A stretch of 64,000 nucleotides of DNA from assembly GCA_030544215.1 (NCBI GenBank), contig JARZZO010000013.1, forward strand, positions 27,387,229 through 27,451,228, in the 5' to 3' direction. Position numbers and translations under genes: made by a program. The stretch's first letter is position 1, and every line of letters starts with the position of its first letter. Shown here in pieces: positions 48,858-60,037 of this stretch. The notes below the pieces were generated by a model that did not search any database, was not told the origin of the DNA, and worked only from the letters and a program-made list of their open reading frames with translations. The stretch comes from Zantedeschia hybrid cultivar (taxonomy: Eukaryota; Streptophyta; Magnoliopsida; Alismatales; Araceae).

Positions 48858-49521
48858 TCAGAAGCAGTACTCGACAGTTCCTCCCCCGACTAATTACAGT
48901 CGTCCCATGGCCAAACGCACATCATATCCACCTTTGCTAGAATCGCTAGCGGACATTTTTTATGCCTTGCTAGATTGCAATGCCATCCAACTCCTGCCAC
49001 AACGAGAAGGTGTTCCGTGTAGTACAGACACGTCTAGGTAGTGCCCCTACCATAGGATCCCGGGTTACACAATCTATAACTACTTCACCTTCAGGGATTG
49101 GGTGTATGACTTGAATGATGAAGGTAGGATAAACTAGGAGGATATAAAGAAGGCCATTGATGCCTTAAGGGCTAAGAAGGAGTTAGGAATCGTGAAAGAT
49201 CCGTTACCCTCTCATCAAGCAGTTCAAGATCCATCCAGTTCTCAAGGTAAGGTCAACACCTTGATCAGAGACCTAGAAACCCAGAGTGGTTCGCAGAGAG
49301 TAATATTGGGAGTATGAAGGATCTGGGATACAACATCAGGTTCCCACTTGGCTGAATGAGACTGGAAAGTCTCCACAATCTCTCAAGACAAACCTTTGGC
49401 CCTAATCTGACCTAAGGAACAACCGGTAATCCTCAAGCTAGTCACCCTCATTCAGATCCCTCCAATCACAGTTGAGGGACCCCCTCTATCTGTCTTCTGC
49501 CCAACTACGAACCAAGGGTCG
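48858..49521 (+). pseudogene. Decayed gag-protease linker
   Basis: No long open frame. Short gag-like pieces (PPLLESLADIFYALLD near 48930, then the altered Cys/His region) indicate the gag C-terminus, followed by linker sequence full of stops. Confidence 0.6.
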
Positions 49522-50961
49522 ATGACCCGCTTCAATCCTATAAGGAAACCAGTGAAAGAGGCAAATCCGATTTCGGTGGGGATAACACTCAGGAACCGTA
49601 TTATTCCTCCAAGCCAGCCTTTAGACTCCCAAGATAACTCGATCCTGATTGCGGGAAATGCTCAATCTGAATATGACATCCTCCAGCATTTGGAGAAGAC
49701 TCCTGCCAAGATCTCCATTCTAGAGCTGATCCGAAAATCTTTGACACATAGGGAAACACTGTTCAATTTCCTATAATAAATCACAGTCAATGAAGATCTT
49801 CCTATTGGAGGAGTCACCAATGCCATTCTCTCGGTCACTCAGGCACCTATGATATCCTTCCCAGAAAAGGATATGGATCCCCCCAAGTGCCGATCTCTTC
49901 CTTTGTGCCTAACCGCCTCTCAAAATGGTCACTCAATAGACTCCATTCTACTGGATACTGGAACCTCCATTAATGTATGTCCCCTCAAAACTCTCAAGAA
50001 GATAGGGATAGATCCAGAAAAGACTGGGTCCACCTCCATGATGGTCTCGGCCTATGATAATTCTCAAAGGTCGGTAGACGGAAAAATCTTCTTACAACTG
50101 GAAATTGGTCTAGTGACCATGATTTCGGAGTTCTACATCTTGGATGTTAAATCCATCTACAACGTTATTTTAGGGAGACCTTGGATGGACCAAACTTTGG
50201 GGGTCCCATCTACCAACCCCAAGTGCTATAAGTTCCCGTATAACGGGAAAATTGTGAAAGTCAAAAGCACTCCCTATATTGAGTCACTGGACTCAGTAAC
50301 AACAGAGCAAATTCCATATATGATAACTTCCAAGAAAGGCAAAGAACCCATACTTTCGTCAGTCAGTTCTCATCCCAAGCCCAGGCCTGGCATAGGTTGG
50401 CAACTCATGGGTAAAATGGGGTATAATTCAGTCTCTAGATTAGGCAGAGAAGAACAAAGGACGCCAGAGCCCATTTCAGAGAACTCTATCATCGGGGGAT
50501 TCGGACTAGGCTACAAGTCAACTGAACCAGCAAAAAGGACAGAAAAGTGGTCCCTCATGAATCACTTCATAAAGAAAAAGCAGGAGTTGCTCAGGATAGA
50601 AGGAGTACAAGAAGAGAACGAGGACGTTCAAGAGGAAAATGAAGAGGACTTCGGCATAACATCCTTGTTTCATGAACCAGACAGCCCACGGGTAGGGCTC
50701 TTTTTGGTCAAGAATGAACCGGCACCCACCACATTCATTCCTTTCTTATTCCACCCACCTTATGTTCTTATGCTCCCAGCTCCAGTTATAACACAATCTC
50801 CCGAATGTTTCGCGTTCGAGACATGGTCACCAAAAAAAAACCCAATTCCTACACCCAAGGGTGTGAAGTCACTTTCGAAGAACTGGCATGTTGGAACAAA
50901 TCTTCCGTCACTGGGTCTTTGTCTCAAGGATCCACCCTTGTCCCAGCAGGGACAATTCTAA
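49522..50961 (+). pseudogene. Tat-like protease with G-patch-like segment
   Basis: The first open part (49522-49776) carries SEYDILQHLEKTPAKISILELI, the conserved block preceding protease in Ogre-like elements (a longer run than quoted is visible). Two stops follow. The retropepsin domain has the active site LLDTGTSIN (Asp at 49954) and the closing ILGRPWMD box near 50168. Further on, GIGWQLMGKMGYN...GFGLGY (50388-50520) resembles a G-patch, as found downstream of protease in Ogre-type elements, and acidic repeats (ENEDVQEENEED) follow. The frame shifts near 50815 and the connection to RT is broken. Confidence 0.85.
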
Positions 50962-51103
50962 ATCATTCTCCAAGTCATGTACATAGTAGTTCAAAATTTA
51001 GTTTTAAGCAAGTTCCATCTTTCTTAGTTCAGACAGGTGTAAATACTTAAAAGGGGCTAGCGAATTTCTTCAAGAATGGGTCATCTCTGAACCGATAGAG
51101 CCA

Positions 51104-52646
51104 TTGCAAGGTGAGTCTTGCAATGATGGCTTAGATGTGTTTGAGCTTAGTAAAGATGAGGGGCAAGAAGATGATGACTTGGCCAAACCTTTTGTGAGGG
51201 GGATGAGACGGTTTGACGAGCCTTCGTCAACCGTCGATGAGCCCACGAAAGAAGTCAACCTCGGAACTGAGAAGGATCCGAAGGTAGTGCTAATTAGTGC
51301 TAAATTGAGTCCAGAAGAAGAAAGGTCTATAATAGCCGTACTCCAAGAATATCCTGACGGGTTTACTTGGTCATATGAGGACATACCCAAATTAAACACA
51401 GAATTGGTGGAGCATCGACTAATCCTCAAATTTGATGCAAGACCCATGAAACAAAAGTTGAAACGGCTACAGCCAGAATTAGCACTTAAGGTAAAAGAAG
51501 AGGCTGACAAACAACACAAGGCCAAGTTCATTCGAGTAGTGCTCTATCCTAAGTAGGTAGCTAATATCGTCCCCGTGGCAAAAAAGGACGGAAAAGTTAG
51601 GGTTTGCATAGACTTCCATAACCTCAATCAGGGATGTCAGAAGGATGATTTCCCACTTCCTCACATAGATTTGCTGGTCAACAATACGCCTGAATTTGAA
51701 ATGTTGTCCTTCATGGATGGTTTTTCAGGATATAATCAAATCCGACTAGCTAAAGAAGACCAAGAGAAGACATCTTTCATAACCCTATGAGGAACTTATT
51801 GCTACATGGTCATGCCGTTTAGGCTTAAGAACGCTGAACCCACCTACCAAAGGGCAATGATGGCAATCTTTCATGACATGATTCACACCAACATGGAGGT
51901 TTATGTGGATGACATAGTCTAAAACAAGGAAGGAGCATGCTCAAATTCTTAGGGTTGTAATGCAGAGGTCAAGAGAGCACCAACTGAAAATGAACCCAAA
52001 GAAGTGTGTATTCGGTGTCTCCTATGGAAAATTACTAGGGTTTATGGTAAACAGGAGAGGGATTGAGGTTAATCCGGACAAAGTGAAGGCGATAGAGGAA
52101 ATGCCCCCTCCTAGGAGTATCAGGCATATAAGGGATCTTATCGACCGTCTACAATTTATCAGACGGTTCATATCTCAACATTCTGTGAGATGTAAACCCT
52201 TTTATGATTTATTGAAAGGAGGGGCAAAGTTCGTTTGGAGTGATAAGTGTCAAAAGGCCTTCAACGAGTTGAAGTGTTATCTCCTCAATCCACCAGTTCT
52301 TATGGCTCCTATCCCGGGGCGGCCTTTATTGTTATATGTCTCCACCACTGAATAATCAGTTGGAGCAGTATTGGCCCAACTTGACGACAAGAAGAAAGAA
52401 AGAACAGTGTACTATCTTTCTAAGCTCTTCAACGATGCTCAAAAGCGATACACAGCTATGGAAAGAACATGTGCAGCCGTCGTCTGGGTAGTGCAGAAAT
52501 TGAAGCACTACTTCCTCGCCCACGAGGTTAAACTTCTAGCTAGAATGGACTTGATAAAATATTTGCTAGAGCGGCCAGTTGTAACGGATAGGCTGGTGTG
52601 TTGGCAGACCTTCTTGAACCAGTTTGACATCACTTATGTAAGTTAG
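51104..52646 (+). pseudogene. Tat-like reverse transcriptase and first RNase H
   Basis: RT starts after an acidic linker with the VLQEYPDGFTWSYEDIP box. It continues through VPVAKKDGKVRVCIDFHNLN (51571-51630) and reaches the catalytic YVDD at 51902-51913. Stops lie at 51554, 51788 and 51920, and a frameshift follows near 51930. The thumb and connection then read from 51960 (NPKKCVFGV...GKLLGFMV), and the first RNase H domain follows (PLLLYVSTTE, stop at 52353, VGAVLAQLDD..., YTAMERTCAAVVW). A stop at 52644 precedes the second RNase H domain. Confidence 0.9.
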
Positions 52647-52739
52647 AAGGCTGTAAAGGGGCAAGCAATTGCGGAGCACCTAGCTCACCATCCGCTGCCT
52701 ACATTCTCACCCACCAACGATGAGTTCCTAGATGAGGAG

Positions 52740-53190
52740 TTGGGCCTAATAGTGGATGATACTCCATCCTGGGTCCTTTACTTCGATGGGGCACTTAATT
52801 CTCAAGGCAGTGGAGTAGGAGCGGTCCTCGTATCCCTAGAAGGGGTAAGTATTCCGCATGCTTGCCAACTCTCCTTCTCAGTGGCAAACAATGTCGTTGA
52901 ATATGCGGCCCTCTTAGCTGGCTCAAAATTGGCATTGGCTCTCAAAGTCATAGAATTGAGAATCATTGGAGATTCTCAATTAATCCTCCGCCAAACCGTG
53001 GGCAAGTATCAAACCCGGGACCTTAAGTTGAAGCCATATCAAGAAGTGGTAAGTTTACTAGCTAGGCATTTAAGAAAGATTACCTATGTACATGTGCCTA
53101 GGTCCCAGAACATTCTAGCGGATGCCTTAGCTTCCTTATCTTCAGCACTAGAAATTCCCATCACCAGAAGCTCAGTAGCCATCACTGTAC
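52740..53190 (+). pseudogene. Second RNase H domain (archaeal-type) of the Tat-like element
   Basis: A separate RNase H fold follows the first: WVLYFDGALNSQGSGVGAV carries the first catalytic Asp, NNVVEYAALLAG the Glu, RIIGDSQLILRQTVG the second Asp and NILADALASL the last. This additional domain is characteristic of the Tat lineage (Ogre, Grande, Retand and relatives) and is the strongest lineage marker in the window. The four acidic residues are all present, so this domain looks intact although its surroundings are not. Confidence 0.88.
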
Positions 53191-53774
53191 AATTCATCTC
53201 CCAGGAGCTCCAAGACATGTGTAGTAAGTATGGTATTAATTCGCATCACTCTTCGCCTTACTACCCACAAGGAAATGGTGAAGCAGAAGCAACCAATAAA
53301 ACTCTCATTCAAATCATCAAAAGAACTTGCAGATCTCACAATTATTCAGATTGGTCTGATCGCCTAGTTGAGGCTCTTTGGGCGTATCACACTTCTGTCT
53401 GAACTCCTACCGGACAAACACCTTATGCATTAACATTCGGGACAGATGCGGTACTTCCATATGAGATCCTTCTTCCTTCTCTAAGAGTGCACTTGGATAG
53501 TGGAATCAGCGACGTTGAACGTCGTAAAGCCATGTTAACCCAACTAGAACTATTAGACGAAAGAAGGTTAATGGCGACAAACCACGCTCAAGTTTACAGA
53601 AACAAGATTGCGAGATTCTATGCAAAAAAGGTTCTCGAAAGAAAATTTGAAATTGGAGAAATGGTACTCAAAAGAAAAATAATCAAAGCTTCTGGTCCTA
53701 GGAATAAATTGCAAGAAAATTTGGAAGGTTCGTTTGTAATCAAGGAGGCATACTCAGGTATGCATATCGTCTAA
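53190..53774 (+). pseudogene. Integrase C-terminal fragment after an internal deletion
   Basis: Sequence resumes in frame with a typical integrase core end (MCSKYGINSHHSSPYYPQGN, then GEAEATNKTL, which holds the catalytic Glu), followed by the C-terminal domain with FEIGEMVLKRK and GSFVIKEA. The HHCC zinc finger and both catalytic Asp motifs are missing between the RNase H end (about 53160) and 53200, so a segment of roughly 200-300 codons has been deleted. A TGA at 53400 interrupts the rest. Integration function is lost. Confidence 0.85.
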
Positions 53775-55500
53775 TCAATGAAAATGGAGAAGAATTACCT
53801 CATCCTTGAAATGGGGTGTATTTGAAGAAGTTTTATCCTTGAAAAATCAAACCCAAAAAAAAAAAATCAAATTTTTTTTAAAAATCCAAAAACCAAAAAA
53901 ATTAAATATCTAAAAGAGTCAAAAATATGTTTGTACATACTTTAATGAAAATCACAAAAAAAATAGGAAAAACACAAAATCCAACTGTCTGGTGACTGCC
54001 ATGTAACCCATGTCTAGGTCTAATTGCATGATAGAATGGGTTATCATTAAGATTTGGTTAAGACTTTGGTCCTCCAGAACCTTGGACGTGTTTGCTTTAC
54101 TTTCATACGGATCCCTATGGTCATCATGAGATGCACACATCTACACGTTTTTCAAAGTGAACCTTCTTAAGATGAGTTCGAAGTCTTTAGTACACTATCA
54201 ACTGCAACCTTTGCTTTTTGTCTCTTGACTAATCAGGACAGTCGACGCCCTTAAACAGTTGAGCTCAGCAAACTGCGGTTCCTCAACAACCCAATAGATG
54301 TAACCCCTCAAATGGGCCCAAATATGAAATGTAAAGGACCAGAGCACATGAAGAGGGTAGTGTCCCCGCAGGCGGAATATCAAATAACCCCAAAAATATC
54401 AAGAAAAAAGAAATTCCAAAAAAGGGGTTCAAGCAATTGTACAAAAAAGCCTAGTCGTGACCGTGCCTGGCCATGAAATCTACCAAAGGCCTGAAAAATC
54501 AAAAGTAAATAGGCGCATCTAGGAGGTCAAAAAAGGATCCGTTTTGTCATAGCTCTATCTTTTAACGGTTTTGTCGATCCTCTTGTAAGGTTTGTCTTCA
54601 AATTTCTTCACTTTTCCTCCCCCAAGGTTCAACATGAGATAGCCATCTAAAGACTAAACATTATTTTAAAATAATTCGTTATCAAAAATCATCACATACA
54701 TATATGATCACAGAGGTTCAAAATGGGTGAAGAGTAGTGTCCGTGCCTCTAATGAATCAATTTCCTAACCGTAATCTCAATGATCATCCTCAAAACTTCA
54801 GGCTTAGGTCAATACAAGCGCGTCACCAATAGGTGCGACAACGTCTGATTCCAGGTCAGCATCGCGCGGTTGACCGTTAGGGTTCCAAGGTGTTCCATCT
54901 TATATTGTCTAGGTTGTGAGGAAAGAGACCCGGGTCGGGTAAATCATTTACCTCAAAAACTTTTTGGGCGAACTTGGTGGTCGAAAGCAGCTGGGAGCCT
55001 AAGCGTGGTATGACGGTATTGTCATCAGTATGAGTCTTAACCGGTCAAGGTCAGTTTGAGGAGTCTAGAGGCCCAAATCAACCTAGATGTGTGCTTAGGA
55101 TACCTGGGAAGTTGAGTGTGCATTTCCCTTTCATCATTCAACCAGGCTAAGTATAGGCAGTCACTATGGATTCGGAATCAAAAACATGTTTTCATTCATT
55201 AGAAACATTCACACCACACACCTCATTTGTTAATATCCCCCAACATTTGCATCATTAATCTTCCTTTTGTCTGATTAGTAGGACACGGCCCCTTGACCCT
55301 ATGCTAAGGCTAGGAAAAAGGTAATTGCTCTTTTTTAGGCAAGGGGCCGAAAACAAATACTACTAATTGTTTCCCCTAATATAGTGCATACAAGAAGAAC
55401 AGGTGTGAACAGAAGCAAAGCAAGAAATGCCCAAACATCCAACAGTGAAATATGCAAAGTTCATACATCATAAAACAGGGGCATACCCCTGTAACAACAC
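53775..55500 (+). other. Tat-like 3' untranslated region
   Basis: Non-coding sequence between the integrase end and the antisense gene end at 55501. It starts with an A-rich stretch (53850-53970). No repeat or gene is recognised. Confidence 0.6.
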
Positions 55501-57718
55501 TCAATCTCTCTTCTCTCCCTCTACCTCATCCTCTTTCCTTTCACGAGAGGAGTGTCTCATCTGACTCTCGACATCGTCCTCTCGAGCACGGCGATGGCCC
55601 GATGCCAGCCGCATGGAACCCGAAGATCCGGTAGGTTGGAGAGCCCTCCATGCATCCTCAGCGAGTAGGGAGTCGAGGTCCCTAAAGATAGAACTCCCAG
55701 CGGGTGCCTGCCCAGTCGATGGGGCAAGGATAGGCGGACGAGCTCCTGGACTTTGCGCACTAGATCTCGTGGCTCGTTCTCGCCCCTTCTTCATCACTCA
55801 ATCCCACAAAGTCCAGTACTTTAAATCAAGTTCCCTCGCCTCTGTCTGAGACCTCGTCAGCTCCTCTCACAAGCTAGCTATCTTCCCCTCCCAATACACA
55901 TCTGGGTGGGATCCCTCTCCTGTTCCTGCTCGAGCCGCCCATTCCTCAAGCACATGATCTCTTAATTGCTAATTGAGGTTCTCCAATTCCTTCGTCCTAG
56001 CTAAGGTGGCCTCCACCTCCTGGCACTGTAAGAGGACTTAGGGTTAGGCAAGTTCAATCAAGGTAACACAAGGATAAACAGCTTGGATCCCCTCGTTGCC
56101 CTTGGCGGGCGAGCATTCCCCTCTGCATCACAAAAATTCCACAAAGATAAAAGGGCAATACCACTACTGAATCTAGAAATCAAATTACTCACCAACTCTC
56201 CAATCTGACGAAGAAAGTCACCTATCTGCAGAACTAAAATCTCGTTCTGATTCCTTAAAATCTGCACAGCTTCGGTCTCTGGCATATGTTACAAGTGCAT
56301 GATCAGGTTCGGTCAGTAAGAAGAAAATAAATGAAAGGCAAGTGAATTGAAAAGATTGAATTAACTCACCCAACGAGCATCTAGATACATGAGATTAGCG
56401 TACCGTCTGGCATAATCCCCCAAGTACGCATGGCTATCTCGAAGGGTCTTATCCTCCTGCATGGCATCTCCCGTACGATGCCATACCTCGATCTTAGCTT
56501 GCCTTATCACTCGCCAATCTTGACCAATTGCAGAAGAGCGGTGACGACCGCAGTTCATATCAGGATAAGTCGGCAAAGCAAGTAAGGACTGATGCCATCC
56601 CCACGTACGGTAAGCCATCCGAACAAAGTGGCCATCACAGATATTCACACATAGTAGGGGCACTTCTCGTCGGAATTAGGGAAGGCTTTGGGTCACCCAC
56701 GGATGATCAGTGAGATCCTCTTCTGCATACGGCATCCATACCACCTATTTGAACCTGAAAGTTAGACTTAACTATTGATCAGGAGAAGCATATCATGAAT
56801 CACTCACCATGTGAAGAGGAAAGGTGTCAAGCTGGGCACGAATGTCCTCCACGCGGTATAAGACGGGACGATAATCCCGAATCACTTCCCACCACGCCAT
56901 GAGAGGAGTCCATCTCTCGTCATCCGCAGAGACTGTCCTACGGCCAATGGGGAAATGAGTGTAACCCCAAATCTATAGAAAATAACGCAGTCAGTACCAA
57001 ATCATATGAACAAGGAAGGTCAAGGATCAACGATCAAGAAGGATTACCTGAAGGAAAGGTGTGAACCCGCCCAAATTTCCGGATCCTTGGCGGAAGCTCA
57101 CTAGGTGAGAGAAAAGGTGGCCGAGCATCGCTCCCCATGTCATCTTCTTCGCTGCTTGGAGGTCCTCTAGTAGCAGCAAATACTTTAGGTTGACCTTGTC
57201 AAAGGCCGTGGCAAATAGTAGTCTCCCGAAGAAAAACATGAGGAAGATCTACAGATTCTCATCATCTGAGTGGCCATCCAGATCCAGCAGAGTCTCCACC
57301 CTCTCGGCAAACACCCCAAGAGTCTCGCTTGGCATCCGCCATGCCCGGCTCAACCCCACAGACCGGGCAAAATGGCCAAGAGGTATATGGGATAATGCTC
57401 CTTGAATTCAGTAATACTCTTCACCCAGGATTCAATCCGAAAGCTGCCAGTAATCCCTGAGCTCGGAACCCACCACTGGCCTGTCAAGAAGGATACATCG
57501 TCCAGCATGGGCAACATGTGCCCCTAGGGCATAATGAAGGCCCGACATCTGTCATCCCAGCGCTCCCATAAAGCTACTAAGAATGGTGCATCCACTATGA
57601 ACGGTCAGATCCGGAATAACAGCCCGAATCCAAATGCATCCACCTGAAATAGGAGCCGATCGGGCAACGCATGGTACCAAGCCCAAACCAACTCCCAGGA
57701 AACTCTGCCCTGAACTCT
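55501..57718 (-). pseudogene. Antisense spliced gene with plant mobile domain (PMD, aminotransferase-like), gene 1
   Basis: Opposite in orientation to gag-pol. I can read five exons joined by GT-AG introns with consistent phase: 57718-57048, 56972-56808, 56744-56370, 56276-56193 and 56025-55501 (introns 75, 63, 93 and 167 bp); an upstream first exon is probable. Exon 1 has the PMD-like start VDAPFLVALWERWDD and LPMLDDVSFLTG, then FLMFFFGRLLF and YLLLLEDLQAAKKMTWGAML; exon 3 has VPLLCVNICDGHF and MAYRTWGWHQ. These follow the order of PMD proteins such as the MAIN/MAIL1 family, where the domain is also known from transposable elements. The C-terminal exons look coiled-coil and charged. In-frame stops lie at 57605, 57524, 57249 and 56676, plus three in exon 5, and there is a frameshift near 57350. 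It is therefore dead, but its splice sites are preserved. Confidence 0.75.
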
Positions 57719-58620
57719 CTGCAGGCCCTGCAAATCCAACAAAAAGAGAACAAAAGTTGTGTACATATACATGAAAAAAGGAGTGAATCACTATTCACGC
57801 CATATGGACGGAGGGGCGGTCCGCCGCCCGCGCCGGCGGACGGCAGGGCGCCTAGCCGTCTGCAATAGCGGACGGCAGGGCGGTCCGCCGCCCACGCCGG
57901 CGGACGGCAGGGCACCCAGCCGTTCGCCGCCCGCTCTGGTGGGCGACAGGACAACCAGTCATCCACAATGGTGGCCGGAGGCTCGCATGCACCCGTCCAC
58001 ACCGCCGCATCTCCTCACTTCTTCCTTCAAAAATTCAAATAAAATTTCTTAAGAAAACTTTTTCTTCTTCCTCAGAGGTGCCTCTTCGATGCCTCTGTCT
58101 CCTTCCTCTTCGCCAGCGTCTTCTTCCTCTTCACCGGCGTCTTCTTCATCTTCCCCTTCTTCTTCATCACCTTCCGCCCCTCTTCCTTCTTCTCCCTCTT
58201 CGCCGCCGCCGAACACCTCCTCGCCAGTGTCCTCGCCGTCGCCGCTGCCACCGGTCGCCGCCGTCTCACCATTGCCACCATCATCCCCACAGGCCCTTCT
58301 TCTCCTAAGAGAGCGGGGTAGCCACACACGAGCCATGGGAGGGTTGGGAGAAAGCTGGGGTAAGGAGAAGGAGAAGGAGAAGGAAAAGGTAGCAGGGGAG
58401 GGAGAAGGTAACAGGGAGAAAAGTGTTTGTGGGTTTTTGGAATACACGGCGCCTCTTCTCAGGATCCAGTCGGCCACGCCATGGCCGTCCGTGATCCGGA
58501 CGGCCTTCCCGGACAGCCACCGATGTGGTCGTCTATTTTCCGTACGGCCGTTCACTTGATCGTCCGGATTTTAGAATTCAAAGAAGGCTTTGTTTATTCA
58601 ATAAATTTTAATAAAATACA
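57719..58620 (-). other. Presumed upstream region of antisense gene 1, with a palindrome array
   Basis: 57805-57945 holds four to five units with GCGGACGGC/GCCGTCCGC-type arms, for example 57834-57862 and 57898-57927. A low-complexity TCTTCC/GAAGGA tract follows at 58050-58420, which produces long Glu/Gly- or Ser/Pro-rich open frames on both strands that I do not regard as genes. A second GGCCGTCC/GGACGGCC group lies at 58482-58560. Confidence 0.6.
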
Positions 58621-60037
58621 TCATTCTAGGGCTCTACGACCCATGAAAAAGGCAGAAACAGCAGGTCGTACATTCTCTAAATAATTCACATATTTTTCCA
58701 CGTCCTCGGGAGTCTCTGCTACATCAATGCAGGCCTTGGTGAATCTAGAATGACGGCGCCATGCACATCGGAGTGGCTCTATCGCCTTTGCTTCCCTCGC
58801 ATACCCAGTATGCCTCGGTACAATCAACATATCATATGAAGCAGGGAACGGCACTTGTCTTGGAACTCCAATTTGGAAATGGCAGCGATGCCCTTAGTAT
58901 AAGGCTAACTCGTCAGGTCCGATTAGGCATAGCTCACGTTCACGAGAAGCCCTTGTGGTAAATTCCATACCTCGAAGGATCATCGGAACAAAGACGAATT
59001 TTTCCACAGCCAGGAAATTCAGGTAGTCATGCCAATCATCCCTCGTCTTGAGATGAGCCGTGAGACATTTGATTTGATCTTCTTGACCAAGAAGAGAGCG
59101 TACAAGATACCATGCACTATGCTGAAAGATCCTAGAAGTGGAGGTCACCTTCTCATCAAAATCGAAAATCAAGTGCATCTCCATCCACAACTGCAGAGTG
59201 AACAAACTCCCTCTCGCAGATTTCCCCATGCTCATGTGACTGAGGCTGCCATAAAGATGTGACAGTATCACTGGGGCAAGGGATTGACCTCTCTACAACA
59301 AGCTCAGCACACCCACATACTCTCTTTCCAGCACAGAGCCTGAAGTTGGAAACCATAAGACACCCTCGAGAGATAAGCATAGCCCCCGCATCAGTCTTTT
59401 AGGCTCGACCATCTTGCATTTGATTTCTTGGATCAACCAGTGCGCAAGACGATCAACAAGAATTCCTCGCTTGTCACTCATACGGCACACCTCCCGCTTG
59501 TCTTGCACTATGTCAGCAAAGATCACCTCCCAGATAGGCAAATCATAGAGATCGCCAATTGCTAGACCATCCCAGCCATAGAAAAGTTCTACTTCTTCCA
59601 TCAGCATGGTCGCTTCGAACTCCCAAAATGCAAATGTATGCATCTCCGGATGCCATAGTTCGAGCAGTGTGCCCAGACCCTCCCAATGCCAGTGTACGGA
59701 GTTGAACCACTTCGCGAACACAATAGACCGGGTCAGATTCCACTAGCGCATGTACACCCTCATGTCCAGTGTGATCACGTCCATCAAGTTTGCAAGCCAT
59801 GCATACCTCCGAATATGCCGCACATCAGGGAATCTAGGGATAGGCTGTAGGACAACCCAAAGTCAAGGAAGAGAAAAGACAATCAAAATAAAGAACATAA
59901 AAACTTGAGCTTACTTGTCCATGGGCCAGTAGGTTGCTGAGATGGCCTTCAACATCGGACAGAACCTGAGGTTCTCTGGCAGTTGCATGAGCAAAAGACG
60001 AGGCCATAGTCATCGAAGGAAAGTTTGAAGATTTCAT
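58621..60037 (-). pseudogene. Antisense spliced gene with PMD-like domain, gene 2
   Basis: Exon 1 is 60037-59915 (MKSSNFPSMTMASSFAH...). A 70-bp intron, 59914-59845, begins GTAAGC and ends CTACAG; exon 2 runs from 59844 to the stop at 58621. Joining them keeps the frame (…HGQ-PIPRFPDVRHIRRYAW). Exon 2 contains SVHWHWEGLGTLLELWHPEM, then HTFAFWEFEATMLMEEVELF, comparable to the WRPETHTFHL...TLEDV signature of PMD proteins. Near the C-terminus a segment (GHRCHFQIGVPRQVPFP) sits where PMD proteins have the RQFG box. In-frame stops: TAG 59743, TAG 59293, TAA 58894. The family assignment is less secure than for gene 1. It is a different PMD-like type, not a copy of gene 1. Confidence 0.65.

Noticed and set aside
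58049..58559. Opposing open frames (Glu/Gly-rich and Ser/Pro-rich) of about 160 codons
   Set aside because: They are produced by a TCTTCC/GAAGGA low-complexity tract. No conserved motif, and both strands are equally open.
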